64,000 bases of DNA from Lepidostoma basale (taxonomy: Eukaryota > Arthropoda > Insecta > Trichoptera > Lepidostomatidae): contig JAHDVF020001598.1 of the NCBI GenBank assembly GCA_022606425.2, forward strand, positions 416,001 to 480,000, given 5' to 3'. The notes under the pieces were generated by a model. It was not told where the DNA came from, ran no database searches, and worked only from the letters and a program-made list of their open reading frames with translations. Below are positions 20,209-30,834 of the stretch, piece by piece. Position 1 is the stretch's first letter, and every line of letters begins with the position of its first letter. The position numbers were made by a program, and so were the translations under genes.

Positions 20209-20656
20209 AATATAGATGAAAAATTATATTACGTATCAATATATCTAGGTATTGAATTAATTTTTTTTTTGGTAGAATATAGAGAGAAAATAGTTAGTTT
20301 GTCTGTCTTTAGAGAGATAAAAAAAACTTTTATCATCAGATTCAAATTGTAAAAGCCAAATATGACAGATTTTTTGTTACTTATCTGTGACGGTAATGAT
20401 TAACTTTGAACCAGGTTCAGATAAACGCCTATAATCATGTAGGCGCGCAATTCCTTTGTATTTCTTTCACTCCTATTCCAACATCATAGTCATTGTTTAC
20501 GGCTTGTTATATAAGACGCCTTTTACACCTATCACGTATAGACATGATCCTAATTAACCGTATCAAGCTGTAAAGTATTGGTCGAACCAAAGATGGGTTT
20601 AGTTAATATGAGGATCAGCCTGTCAAAGCTATTGAAAAGGAATACCAAAATAAAAC
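20209..20656. other. non-coding DNA without recognised repeat
   Basis: No reading frame or family recognised. Confidence 0.35.
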
Positions 20657-21195
20657 TAACTAACTAACCAACACGACGTCTCCCCGAAGGGGTAGGCAGA
20701 AATAATGGACTGCCACACTTTTCAACTTTTCAACTCAACATTCATACATCGCTCTGACTCCTCACGTGGCCGACATTTAATATTTGATTTATTTGATCGT
20801 GCCACGTTTTCCTCGGTCTTCCTCTATTTCTAGTTCCATTTACGTCGTTAACACATATATTTTTTAACATCCTTTCTTCATTCATTCTTTCCATGTGCCA
20901 AACCATCTTAACGATCCTTACATTATTTTGTTCATAACACTTTCATTCGCACCGCATTCACTTCTTATATTTGTATTTGACACTCTTTCATATACATATT
21001 TTCCATGCTTCACTTTCACACATAAGGGTCAGCATAAGAACACCATTATGCACTGCAATCTTAGCTTTTTTGGATAGGCTTTTGTTTGCGAAGACAACTT
21101 TAAGTGCACCATTTACTCTGTTGCCTGCCCCAACGCTTCTTTCAATATCCTTCTCCACTCCACCAACCTTTGTTAACATACTTTGTAAGGAATAC
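20657..21195 (-). mobile_element. LINE-K 3' half with deletions
   Basis: From the TAAC tail at 20,657 upstream to MLTKVGGVEKDIERSVGAGN and NGALKVVFANKSLSKKAK (frame 21,203-20,988). About 70 bases around the LRRMCGYS to INAVE region are missing near 21,000. Both deletions and stops make it inactive. Confidence 0.8.
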
Positions 21196-21284
21196 CAAAA
21201 CAATCATAATAAAAAAATAATGAATTAACAACACGATCGAAATTAGTATGTTTTACACAATTTTTAAAGAAGATAAAATAGTTT

Positions 21285-21405
21285 TGAACATATGCGTCTA
21301 TTTTCTAGTAAATTTATTGTAGTACATTTTATATGAATGATATATTTCCCTTAGATAAGGCCATTATGAAGTCTTATTATGGCGAAATATATTAAACTTT
21401 GATAC
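21285..21405. repeat. degenerate HH-A-like repeat
   Basis: 'gcgtctattttctag', 'tatgaatgatatatttc' and a weak mirror 'ttatggcgaaatata' follow the HH-A pattern with many changes. Confidence 0.45.
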
Positions 21406-21477
21406 GAAGCCATTACTTGATGGAATGACATATTTAAAAATAAAATTAAACACTTTTTAAAATAGTATAAACCAAAT

Positions 21478-21695
21478 TTTAATTGTATCTCAATAGAGAC
21501 GAAGACGTAAACTGGAAACTGAATATGGATGATCAAGGTGTTTACAGGACTTATGACCTGTCATTGGTTGGGTTAAGCGCACGCTTTATGTAATTACAAC
21601 ATTCCCCATTCCACCTTTGTTATTTGTGATCATGCATGACAAATTTTTGGAAGATGTATACATACTTCAAAATCCATATTTATCTTCACGTAGCA
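21478..21695 (+). repeat. Rep-I copy, 3'-shortened
   Basis: Starts at 'ttgtatctcaatagag', continues through 'acaggacttatgacctgtca' and stops after 'atgacaaatttttggaa'. The latter half of Rep-I is missing. Confidence 0.75.
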
Positions 21696-21700
21696 AAATA

Positions 21701-21830
21701 ACTTAGTATAAACCACTTTATTTGAGTTCGTAGTGCCAACCGGTTTCACTCTGTAGCGAGTCCCGAGGAAGCTCGCTACAGAGTGGCGAATGAAATGAAC
21801 TTACTCTAATAAAGTGGTTTATACTAAGTA
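21701..21830. repeat. HH-G foldback repeat
   Basis: Arms 'acttagtataaaccacttta' and its complement at the two ends, with a second inner palindrome 'ctgtagcgag' and 'ctcgctacag'. The minus strand has GTGAAAC, CG, GTT in the hammerhead-like place, and the 5' core is CCTCGGG, not recognisable as CUGANGA. Related by layout only. Confidence 0.55.
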
Positions 21831-21839
21831 AAAAAAGTA

Positions 21840-21984
21840 TTTAATTTTATGCGAATCACATATTCCTTTAAATTATTATAAAACTTATAGAAAACAGGCA
21901 TTTTCATTTATATCAAATATAGAAATTATAAACTTATTGAAAGGTAAGGCATAAACACTGTGGAATTCCATAGTTATACACTTA
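21840..21984. repeat. HH-A fragment, reverse and rearranged
   Basis: 'aaacttatagaaaacaggc' and 'attttcatttatatc' match one arm of HH-A. The rest is AT-rich. Confidence 0.45.
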
Positions 21985-22250
21985 GGTAATTGAAAATAAC
22001 TTTGTTTATTGTCCACAAATACCTCTATCTTCAGGTGTAAATATATAATAAAAACTATACAAAGAAGGACAAATATAAAAAAACGCATTAAAAATTCGAT
22101 ACAAAAATTAAAATTGTTATATCGAATTTTAAATTCATTTTTTATATTTATCTTTTTTTGTTAAGTTTTATTTATATGAACCTGAAGATGTCCTCCGAAA
22201 CATGTCTCGTTTTTTTATGTTTTGTGGATAATAAACAAAGTTATTTTCAT
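21985..22250. repeat. HH-D foldback repeat
   Basis: Left arm on the minus strand with 'cctctatcttcaggtgtaaa' and 'actatacaaagaagg'; right arm on the plus strand with 'cctgaagatg' and 'cataaacaaag'-like end. The right arm's motif (22,182-22,206) keeps CTGAAGATG, then TCCTCCGAAAC, AT, GTC, but has lost the 5' half of stem II and the loop. Confidence 0.65.
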
Positions 22251-22475
22251 TTTATTGTTTCTTGAACAATGATGTAAAACTCCACATTAAATAATTAATA
22301 CGAATGAAAACGTCAGTTAACTAGAAGTTTTATTATATTTTATGGGATGACATGTTTCATGACATTTGATAATGCCTTAGAAGGGCGAACATGTTATTCC
22401 CATAAAATATAATAAAACTTCTAGAAAACTGACGTTTTCATTCGTATTAATTAAACTTATTTTCAATTTCCTAAG
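22250..22475. repeat. HH-A foldback repeat
   Basis: Arms from 'gtttcttgaacaatgatg' through 'aacgtcagttaactagaag' to the mirrored 'aactgacgttttcattcg'. The centre is short ('catttgataatgccttag'). The inner motif on the plus strand lacks GAAAC (GCGAAC remains). Confidence 0.7.
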
Positions 22476-22479
22476 TGAA

Positions 22480-23092
22480 CACAATTTATAGTTTTATATC
22501 TTTGTTAAACAAATAATAAATATTTTTTGTCTGCAATTAAAAGAAAAAAGGCATAGAGGATAGATTAACGTAATTTTAATTCTGATTTACTTGTTTAAGA
22601 TTCTTATCAACCGTAGACCATAATAATATAATATAATAATAGGAAAAAGTCGAGCTGTTATTCCGTCAAGTATTTGTAATTGATTTCATTGTGCAATGTT
22701 TTCACCGACTTTGTATTCGATGCATATTACAATCATTAAAGATGATGAGATGCTTTCATTAATTAATTCATGTAACTTTTTCTATTCTGCAAAAACATTA
22801 ATTTTTTTCCAATGTTTAGTATATTTTTTCCTGACATCAAACAAAAGGTAAAAAATCTTTCACCACCGAGTGCCAGACGGATTATAAAGAAGAAGATATA
22901 TACAACCTCACGAAGTTGAAATAAATCTATTCATATAAGTAGAAAACATAATATTAATTCATAAACAGTTTATTTTCTCAATGAAACAAAATATTACACA
23001 AATATTTCTCGCACCTTCGCGTGAGAGATATCATTTGCACCATATTAATTCAATTATAATAATCATTATCTCATCATACGTAATACGTACGG
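22480..23092. other. AT-rich non-coding DNA
   Basis: No reading frame or repeat family recognised. Confidence 0.4.
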
Positions 23093-23094
23093 AT

Positions 23095-23228
23095 TGATTA
23101 ATATAAATAAAATGTCTGTTTTCAAAAAAAAATTATACTTTATGTGAATGGCATGTTTCGCAAGTCGAAAGCATTATAAAAATATAATTTGATTAGACAG
23201 GCGAATTTCATTCACATAAAATATTACA
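23095..23228. repeat. HH-A foldback, diverged
   Basis: 'aaatgtctgttttc', 'gaatggcatgtttcgc' and the mirror 'caggcgaatttcattcac' follow HH-A. It stops at the CR1-like element that begins at about 23,228. Confidence 0.55.
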
Positions 23229-23990
23229 TACAAAGCTTCTTGGTGTTGATCTTGACGCAAATCTTTCCCTAAAATCCCAAATTAATAACACGCTAGTTTC
23301 TTCCACCTAAGACGATTAAAATCCGTCAAAAGGAGTATTCCCCGTGACACTTTCAAAACTCTTGTAAATTCCTTAGTTGTGTCACAACTTGACTATAGTA
23401 ATGGAATTTATGCAAAAATTCCAAAACAACAAATGAACAAACTTCAATCTGCATTCAATTCAGCAGCAAGACTCATGAAAGGCATTTCAAAAAAGTGCCA
23501 TATAACACAACATCTCAAAGAACTTCACTGGCTTAAGAGTCCAGAAAGAATCCAGCATAAACTCTGCTGGACAGTCTTCAAAGCGCTACATGCAATGGCT
23601 CCAAATTATATATCTGAACTTTGTATAACGGAGAGCCTAAATACAAGAAAATCCACACTTCGCTCGGCGAACTCCTCGACAATAGGAAGATTAGTTGAGC
23701 CAAAGCGTTGCCCTAGAATTTCGGGGATCGAGCGTTTGCGGTAGCCGGTCCATCAGCTTGGAATAATCTTCCTTCACACCTCAGATGCATAAATGATCCG
23801 ACAGACTTCAGATCTAAGCTGAAAACCCATATTTTTCATAGTTCATACCCAATTTAAAAATGCATATTTTGTTCTATTATACCTTCTAATCGATCGCGAA
23901 TATCAATCAGATGCCGTGTTCACATTCAGATTTAAAACACGTCTTAATGCGCCCTTGAGGTGATTACATCACAAAAAACGGCGCTTTAAA
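23229..23990 (+). pseudogene. CR1/Rex-like RT C-terminal fragment
   Basis: The frame 23,379-23,744 reads LDYSNGIYAKIPKQQMNKLQ, NSAARLMKGI, HWLKSPERIQHKLCWTVFKA, LHAMAPNYISELC and LNTRKSTLRS. This is the SRLDYCN to HWLPV to FKALHGLAPxYL signature that follows the RT domain in CR1-like and related LINEs. After a frameshift it continues with FGDRAFAVAGPSAWN-like and LKTHIFH codons up to about 23,850. It has no RT motif. Preceding bases (23,240-23,370) include VKGVFPVTLSKLL-like codons in other frames. Confidence 0.8.
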
Positions 23991-24004
23991 AGTTAGCATA
24001 TTAT

Positions 24005-24112
24005 TATTATTACATATTAAAATTTCTAGAAAACAGACGTTTTCATTCGCATGAATTATTTAATATATAGATTTACTTAATTGTTCAAGAAACAATAAAT
24101 AAGAGTAAAAGT
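24005..24112. repeat. HH-A half copy
   Basis: 'tttctagaaaacagacg', 'tttcattcgcatgaatta' and 'ttgttcaagaaacaataaat': the outer arm only. Confidence 0.65.
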
Positions 24113-24644
24113 AATTTATTTGTTTTATAAATAAGTGTGGCATAAATGTGACAAGATACTAACATTGTTACTTAAGCGATATATTTTTTATTTGAATATT
24201 CGTGCTGTTACAAGCTCTCATCTGCTTTGGTCCAAATTTCACGTCTCAAATCGTAAGCATTTTAATAGAAACGTCTAATCGTATTGTATTTAATTTAAAA
24301 GGCAACACGCGAAACACAACAGACTTTTTTGTGCGTAGTGATTGTTTTCATTTCGGATTCCTGTCGATGTGGGCCGGTCCAGCCGAATGGTGGATGTGAG
24401 AAGAGACCCGGCGGCCCATTACCCACAAAGGGACCTATATTAGATTAGTATGCGGTGCGGTAATTACAGTTTACTCTGTTCCCTTTCACGGAGCAAATTG
24501 CTTCCATCCCACCCCGGGCTCCCGGACCCGGAATCCGACACCCGACACCGAGGATCGAAGACATATAATAACAACTTGGATCAAATAGCAAATTGGCATT
24601 CAAAAATAACCGCAATAGTATCCTTTGCCTATATATAATCTCCT
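24113..24644. other. apparently single-copy non-coding DNA
   Basis: A mixed GC region (24,360-24,570) not matching any repeat here. Frames of 62-65 codons have no domain. Possibly host intron or regulatory DNA. Confidence 0.4.
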
Positions 24645-25175
24645 ATATATATCCTAAAAAGAAGAATTGGACTAAGCTGGGCAGCTTTCGAAAACATGAG
24701 TTACATCCTTAAAAACCGGAAAATAACGATCAACCTGAAACGAAAAGTCTATGAAGCCTGCGTTCTGCCAGTTGGTACTTATGGTCTTGAAACTGTAACA
24801 TTTTCTAACCAAAGTGCCGAGAAACTACGAGTGACCCAAAGAGCCATGGAAAGAGACATGTTAGGAATAAGCCTAAGAGACAGAGTCAGAAACGATACGG
24901 TGAGAGAAAAAACAAAGGTCACTGACATCTCTAAAATGGCAATGGGCAGGTCACGTAGCCAGAAGCTCAGACGAAAAGTGGACAAGAAGACTGCTGACTT
25001 GGAGACCGTGGACAGCAAAGAGAAGTGCAGGGCGACCGCAACTACGGTGGAAGGATGATCTGAACAGAAACGTCGGAATAACCAGAATGCAGTGTGCACA
25101 GGACAGAGAGACATGGAAGCGAATGGAGGAGGCCTTTGTTCAGGAGTGAACCGGAATAGGAAGAAGAAGCGAAGA
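24645..25175 (+). pseudogene. LINE-M 3' half
   Basis: Frame 24,696-25,058: GLSWAAFENMSYILKNRKIT, KVYEACVLPVGTYGLETVTF, LRVTQRAMERDMLGISLRDR and REKTKVTDISKMAM, then a shift into GRWT-like and WRPW-like codons. After it come SAGRPQLRWKDDLNRNVGI-type remains and the end WTGIG near 25,150, then AAG repeats. It corresponds to the minus copy at 63,138-63,645. No RT core. Confidence 0.8.
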
Positions 25176-25324
25176 AGACATATATTCTCAGAAATTAATA
25201 TTTTGGTAGAGTCCGTTCATTTCGGGGAGAATACAGTGGAAACTCTTGTAACGAGAATACTTCGTTCCAGAATCTTACTCGTTATGTGAAACATTCGTTA
25301 AACGAAATATTTTTTTCCATATAA

Positions 25325-25510
25325 ATCAACGATGTACTTATAAAATTGAAAAACGTTTTGTTTACTATCCACAAAATATTTACAAAAATTAAAAAAACAT
25401 GACATGTTTCGGAGGATACCTCCATCTTCAGGTGTAAATATATAATAAAAACTAAACAAAGAAACACAAATATGAAAAACGCATTTAAAATTCGATACAA
25501 TAATTATTGA
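25325..25510 (-). repeat. HH-D copy
   Basis: 'ttgaaaaacg', 'ttgtttactatccacaaa', the hammerhead-like part, then 'aaaaactaaacaaagaaa' and 'aaaattcgatacaat'. One arm. Confidence 0.75.
25401..25431 (-). ncRNA. hammerhead ribozyme-like motif, HH-D type (best core)
   Basis: Minus strand: CTGAAGA, spacer T, perfect 5-bp stem II GGAGG/CCTCC with loop TAT, GAAAC, AT, GTC. The core is consensus. Three of the first four stem I positions can pair (the closing pair is A/C). A 2-nt stem III loop means cleavage would be expected mainly in a dimer, as with other short-stem-III hammerheads. Confidence 0.6.
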
Positions 25511-26222
25511 AAATTGGAGCTTGGAAGACTAAAAGTAGAAAGGGTATAAAAGGAGAAAGAAGTAAATGGAGGAATCTGATTATTAATGATGTTTTCTCCC
25601 AAATTCAGTTGTTATGAATATTATTATCTTTTTGAATGGCTTTTTACATCATTACATTGCGAGCCAAATAGATGTACCTAAAGGGTATATTTGGAATGAA
25701 ACCTTAATGTGCCAAAAATAAATTTTATTGTACCGAATTTTTCAATTAACTATCGCCGATTATATTAGCTACCTAACCAGATGATCAAACTATAGTAGCG
25801 AACTCTCGAAACCGGTCAGAACTATAATAAAATTAAAATAAGTAGATTCATACCTAATAACTAATAATGTTGCGGTCTATCCTTTCTGTTAACCCCTTTA
25901 GAAATGCAGCGAAATGATTAGTTAGTCAATTAATTAGTTATTTAGTGATTACCAATATCTAATCCACAAATATTAGATTATGGTAACATAACTTTTAAAA
26001 TGCACGTGATTGCATCAGCTTAACAGGTTTATCTAAGATAAGGCGTCCATCTCCAGCGGTCCATCACAGATCGCAGCCGTCCACCTTCACAGCATCTTCT
26101 CACACGTCTCGTGAAATGATACAAGATGACATGCTTTGTCTGAAGCTGTCTACATCATTCAATATTTATTTCTACCAGTGCTTGAAGTTGAAACATTATA
26201 ATAATGTATATATTTTAAAATA
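25511..26222. other. non-coding DNA with a LINE-K tail relic
   Basis: 25,868-25,925 resembles the LINE-K end ('ctatcctttctgttaacccc', 'tgattagttag'). At 25,775-25,812 a sequence ends 'ctcgaaaccggtcag', reminiscent of the GAAAC-CG-GTC end of HH motifs. No gene. Confidence 0.4.
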
Positions 26223-26224
26223 AT

Positions 26225-26440
26225 TCTGTTATTTACTTATGAATTTGAAAAACTTTGTTTAATCCACTATTTAATAAAAAATATTAAAAAACACAACATG
26301 TTTCGGAGGATACCTCCATCTTCAAGTATAAAAATATTATATAATAAAAACTAAACAAAGAAAGACTAATAAAAACCTATTTAAAATTCGATACAATAAT
26401 TCAAACAGAAAAATTAAACTGTGCTATTTGTTATAAGTAG
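26225..26440 (-). repeat. HH-D copy
   Basis: Same order as at 25,325, ending in 'aaattcgatacaataattc'. One arm. Confidence 0.75.
26295..26325 (-). ncRNA. hammerhead-like motif, HH-D type
   Basis: Minus strand: TTGAAGA, spacer T, GGAGG/CCTCC with loop TAT, GAAAC, AT, GTT. Core position 3 is T. The site triplet is GTT. Confidence 0.5.
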
Positions 26441-26521
26441 GTAGTAACATGTGTGAAAAAAAAACATTAAAAGTTAAAACCAATTACTGATTACGAAATT
26501 TCATTATTGGAACTTGAATCT

Positions 26522-26650
26522 TCTGGCTTACAGAGGTTCAGCTCTAATGGCTATTCCTCTTACGTCTGTACGAAACATTGTTGAAATGTGATTTGGTGGT
26601 TGTTTTATGATGGGGGTGGCCCGGAGTGTCCCTCCGAAAGAGGGCAAGGG
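26522..26650 (+). repeat. interspersed repeat, second copy
   Basis: Nearly the same as 5262-5412 from 'cttacagaggttcagctc' to 'ccctccgaaagag'. Identity over this length far from each other marks a dispersed repeat. Confidence 0.6.
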
Positions 26651-26887
26651 GGGATTTAGGGTTAAGGATAAAAATTTAACAACACCAAATTGTTCTCCTT
26701 TTATTTTCTACACTCTCATACAACAATAATCAGAAGAAACAAAATCAAAATAATCCAGAAACGTTCTCGGGCATACGCATCGTGCGTATTTAACAAATTT
26801 AGCCAATTAATCCAATTTAAACCTGTACATACCATTCCAAATTAGTTTATAAAGATAACAACATGTCTTGTGATACGTACATATCGG

Positions 26888-27152
26888 GGTGTGGGCAATG
26901 GCGGTACTCCCATAGAAGCCCAGAAGCCCGGATTGCGTAAGAAATTTTGAATCAAAACCTCTTCTAGCTTACAGAGGTTCAGCTCTTGTGGTTATTCCTC
27001 TAACGTCTGATGGGAACATTCTTGGAAGGCGATTTGGAGGGTTGATGGTTTATGCGGGGGCATAATTACTTAGATTTGGGGGGTTTGATTCAAAATTTCT
27101 TACGCAAGCCGAGCTTCTGGGCTTCTATGGGAGTACCGCCACTGGGTGTGGG
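26888..27152. mobile_element. hAT-type MITE with exact 8-bp target duplication
   Basis: The element is 26,896-27,144 (249 bases). Its two ends are inverted repeats of about 60 bases with four mismatches; they begin CAATGGCGGTACTCC and, in complement, CAGTGGCGGTACTCC. GGTGTGGG stands directly outside each end (26,888-26,895 and 27,145-27,152). CAGTGGCG-type ends with 8-bp duplications are the mark of the hAT superfamily. The 130-base centre is non-coding and shares 'cttacagaggttcagctc' with the repeats at 5262 and 26,522. It must have been moved by a transposase made elsewhere. Confidence 0.9.
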
Positions 27153-27179
27153 ATCCATCCTCTAGTATACCGAATTACA

Positions 27180-27485
27180 TTCGAAGAGAATCTAAGTTTG
27201 CTAAGTTTGCTTAATAAACACAAATCTTCATAGATGGCGTTAGTATGTAGATTGTATAAACTTCCCCGTAAAGAGTAGTCTTGGAGATTAACATATATAC
27301 AACTTCCGAAAAAGTTTGTCAGACATGGTGATCATAAGTAGGAAGGTGGAATGGGGAATGTTGTATTACATAAAGCGTGCGCTTAACCCAACCAATGACA
27401 GGTCATAAGTCCTGTAAATACCTTGATCAACCATATTCTGTTCCCAATTTGCATCTTCGTCTCTATTGAGATACAATTAATTCTA
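27180..27485 (-). repeat. Rep-I copy
   Basis: Minus strand. From 'gagatacaattaa' complement at 27,480 back to 'cactaacgccatctatgaag' complement at 27,230, with the first half well kept and the last quarter missing. Confidence 0.75.
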
Positions 27486-27858
27486 GAATCTAAGTATTCC
27501 TCTTTGGCTCTCTTGTATTCAAACTATTCTCGTACCTTTCTTGATGACGTCCGGTTTTGCCTATTTATATTATGATTTCCACACGAAGCACTGGGAGGCT
27601 CCTCCGCAGAAGGTAACGACTATTGACAGCCAAGAGCGCAGAGCAAACCGTTTATTTTAGTATATTTATTTTCTGCCCCGGCTGCACAATGCGAACCTCT
27701 TTATTGTGTGATTGGATACCATCTATACTCGGAGCGGTCCATTTGTGTAGGGAATTAGCTCTCAAACGTGAATCGTATTAATGTTTGCAACATAATTAAT
27801 TTGTTATGCAGGGGTTACCAACTTAAATACATTTAAACATAATTTTAAAACATTTTAC
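27486..27858. other. non-coding DNA without recognised repeat
   Basis: No reading frame or family recognised. Somewhat GC-richer at 27,580-27,690. Confidence 0.35.
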
Positions 27859-27859
27859 T

Positions 27860-27940
27860 AGTTTTTATAACACTACATTGTTGTCAAACCAATCAGTTTT
27901 GCTCCCACTGGAGCTTCGTCAGGATTAAAAAACAAACTGA
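27860..27940 (-). repeat. HH-H copy
   Basis: 'ataacactacattgttgtc' followed by the hammerhead-like part. The same family at 63,805 has TTATTATTTTCAACAACC before it. Confidence 0.55.
27891..27922 (-). ncRNA. hammerhead-like motif, HH-H type
   Basis: Minus strand: CTGACGA, spacer A, stem II GCTCC/GGAGC with loop AGTG, AAAAC, TG, ATT. The core start is consensus but GAAAC is AAAAC. Stem I is supported: GGTT after the site pairs with AATC before the core (with one G-T). Confidence 0.5.
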
Positions 27941-28302
27941 AGTTATTCTATCTATCTTTTGTGATGGCTGTTTATCATATACGATTATATTTTTAATTTT
28001 ATCAGTACGAAAACTTTCATATGCAGTTTACACCATTATTTAATTTTTCTATATAAATTATGTCTTTTCTATTGTGCGGTTGACTTCATTTGCAGCAAGA
28101 AAAAAATACAATTAATTTAATATTATCTTAGTAAAGTAAATAGGTTTATAAGATACAATCATACATGAGCTGCAAATGCAGTCTTCCATATTTCTGAACC
28201 AATTTTTTTTAGACTGTAAATGTAGTCATTCGTAGGTTTAGGGGTTAATAACAATAAATATACTCGAATGATTTTACTGAAATCTACTGATAAAAGTTCA
28301 TT
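27941..28302. other. AT-rich non-coding DNA
   Basis: No reading frame or family recognised, apart from an HH-B border-like piece ('atgattttactgaaatc') at 28,268. Confidence 0.35.
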
Positions 28303-28304
28303 TT

Positions 28305-28502
28305 AAATAATTATATAAATCGATGTTTTTTTTAACTACTTCCACATTTGTCTTTATTTCGACAGCGACTAGTTTTGCCAGGCTCGCTGGCATCGAGAAC
28401 TAGTCGTTAATGTCCAGTCTGTCAATGTCAGCGATCCTGGTGAAACCGGTCGCTGTCGAAATATAGTCAAAAGTGGAAATGGTTAAAAAAAATCGTTTTA
28501 TT
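28305..28502. repeat. HH-B foldback with a motif on each arm
   Basis: Left arm (minus): 'cgatg', 'acttccacatttgtcttta', then the motif at 28,367-28,400 with CTCGATG start and GCAAAAC-TA-GTC. Right arm (plus): motif 28,419-28,451 with CTGTCAA, stem, GTGAAAC, CG, GTC, then 'aaaaatcgttttatt'. Both cores are altered. Confidence 0.65.
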
Positions 28503-28965
28503 TAAGGATTAATTGTATCTCAATAGAGACGAAGATGCAAATTGGAAACAGAATATGGTGATCGAGGTGTTTACAGGACTTATGACCTGCCATTGGTCGG
28601 GTTAGGCGCATGCTTTATGTAATAAAACATTCCCCATTCCACCTTTTCTTATGACCACTATGTCTGACAAATTATTGGAAGTTGTATATATGTTAATCTG
28701 TAACACCACACTTCACATGGTAGTTTCAATCTACACACTAGCGCCATCTATGAAGATTGGATTTTAAGCATTAAGCAGAAAATCTTTTTATTAACGCAAT
28801 GTGAAAGGTTGCCGCCATTATCGTATTGCTAGATAACGCCTGGAGATGTCACTCTAATTTGTATGCTATAACTTGGACTAGTTTTTGTTCCTACAACATT
28901 TTGAATGTATCCAGTATTCGTCTACAAGTATTTGTATACATTCAAAATATCGTTTAATTTAATTG
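28502..28965 (+). repeat. Rep-I copy, longest
   Basis: Complete from 'ggattaattgtatctcaat' to 'tttgtatacattcaaaat', about 460 bases. Internal landmarks: 'tctgacaaattattggaag', 'ctagcgccatctatgaag', 'aacgcctggagatgtcac'. No coding frame. No terminal inverted repeats beyond a short ATTTTGAATGTAT at 28,900 that mirrors the last bases. Confidence 0.75.
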
Positions 28966-29504
28966 TTATTTAATAAATATACTTGCATAGTGAAAACCTT
29001 TCCAAATAAACTCGACTGTCGTGTCGGCAAACGCGTCTTTGAGATACGGGATACCGCGAAAGATATAGATCAAATTATGAAGCTTATAGAAGCGACGTCA
29101 GCTTTATTTGTGTGAGTTAGTGGGAGTGGACCAGCGGAATGATTCCGCAGTAACGCAGTGAAAGATAAATAAAGTGAAATCCATTAGAAAGACGGCCGTG
29201 ATGGACAAAGATTAGAGCATATTTTTGTTAATGAATTAAAGATGCGAGAGATAGAGGTGTTGAGAGAATGGTGTGAAATATCAGGCGAGAAGGCGGAGGG
29301 CGAGGAGCGAAAATCCACAGCTTTGGTGTCGGAAGTAGTCAATCATTTCAGTTCGTGCCACTATCGGCACGATGTGCTCTCTGGCCTGAGAACTGACTCC
29401 ATTCACCTAGAACCGTCTGAATATCATCGGAGCAGTGCGGTACCCTAACTTCTCATTTTTAAAATCATCATCACATCACAAAGATCACAAACATTATGCT
29501 TCAA
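28966..29504. other. apparently single-copy non-coding DNA
   Basis: Mixed composition with short frames (29,242-29,448, 68 codons, no domain). No family signature. Confidence 0.4.
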
Positions 29505-29850
29505 CCTAAGCCGTCTACAATCTCATAATTACATAATAATTATAATTTTTTAAAGTAGCATTTAAAAAGATATAAAGACTACGCATCAGAGATAACAATC
29601 ATAACATTGATATTGCATCCCTGGCGACCCGATTAAGCAATGAAATTGCTCTACCCACAGGCATAATCATTGGCAGGTTGGTTTTGTGGAAATCGACAAA
29701 ATAAATGGTTTGGGTTGAGTTGCGTTTAGAAAAATGGACCATAAATCCACGAACTCCCGTAAACCTTAATGGAAGGTGTTCGGTTTTAACTGAAGGGTTT
29801 GAAATGATAATATTGTCTAAGATAAGCGTCAATATATTAGGAATAGTCTA
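29505..29850 (-). pseudogene. LINE-P 3' end
   Basis: The minus frame 29,832-29,599 ends TNLPMIMPVGRAISLLNRVA, close to NLPKVMPVGRAIILLNRI at 17.4 kb. The middle is altered. Only the last 80 codons and the untranslated end remain. Confidence 0.7.
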
Positions 29851-30078
29851 AAGAGCTATGAAAAGAGCAATGTTGGCGATCAGTATATTGGACAGGTTGG
29901 TAAACACCACTATTAGAGCCAGAACAAGAGTGTCGGACATCATCGGAAGAGTGGCAGCGCTAAAATGGCGCTGAGCAGGCCGTCTCGCTTGTAACTGACA
30001 ATAGATGGACAAAACGCTTCCTTTGTTAGTGTCCTAGGGGGACAATATTAAAGAGACTGCCGGTACAACATTCTTCTC
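29851..30078 (+). pseudogene. LINE-M-like fragment
   Basis: 'agctatgaaaagagcaatg' encodes RAMKRAMLAISILDRLVN, then RARTRVSDII and a stop in the WRWAGR-like region. Same family as 4935-5105. Damaged. Confidence 0.65.
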
Positions 30079-30833
30079 TAAGTGCCGTCTCCTCTGTGAA
30101 TTTTGGCGATCATCAGGGATATTTCCACCTTATTGACTGTGGCCCTGAACAGCGGTGCGGTGTTAAAGTCGATTCATAAACCGAAGAGCTATTGCTTATG
30201 TGCTAGTACGGTGGTCTTTCTTGGAATCTGATTGGTTGTGTCCGGTTAGGTACGTCAAATGTCAGTATGTACTTAGACGCGATGCTGAACTTACGCGTTT
30301 GGCGGCTCATATACTCAGTGATTCGAAAAATACTCGCTTTGCAGGAGTGTTTTTAAATGTTATTTTTATTATTGATTAATCGCAAATTTACCATGTCGAA
30401 ATTAGAAAAAGGAAAGCCACTTTCGGGTCAGTTTAAATACATAATACAGAAAGAAAATTTATAATAACTAGTAATAATATCCTTTAAATAACATTTTTGG
30501 TAAAAAAATAAATATCATGTTTATTTATTTCAATGTTTGAATATATGATTGAAATATTTTTTGATTTTCCAATCATAAAAAAATTAAATAAAAATAGCGT
30601 TTAGATTTTTTATAAAGACACTGTCACTCATACTATTGCAAACGATCTCCCTGTAGTGAACGGACTATACTTCCGAACCATTGTCTTAAATTGTACAGCC
30701 AAGAGATTCTTCTCCGACCTGGTCCTTTACTTCCTGGTATTTTTTCCCTGAATTTACAGTTATAGTAGTTGATATTTTTCTCCTCTCATTACGTGACCAA
30801 AGTATTGCACACTTTAAAAAGGAAATTGCAATA
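30079..30833. other. non-coding DNA, one possible short exon-like frame
   Basis: No repeat of the window is recognised at 30,100-30,480. A 23-codon frame begins at 30,392 (MSKLEKGKPLSGQFKY). It may be chance, or a remnant of a DNA-transposon N-terminus. The rest is AT-rich. Confidence 0.3.
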
Positions 30834-30834
30834 C

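Noticed and set aside
21701..21830. HH-G foldback as a further clear hammerhead
   Set aside because: GAAAC-CG-GTT is present but the 5' core cannot be aligned to CUGANGA, so it is listed only as a repeat.
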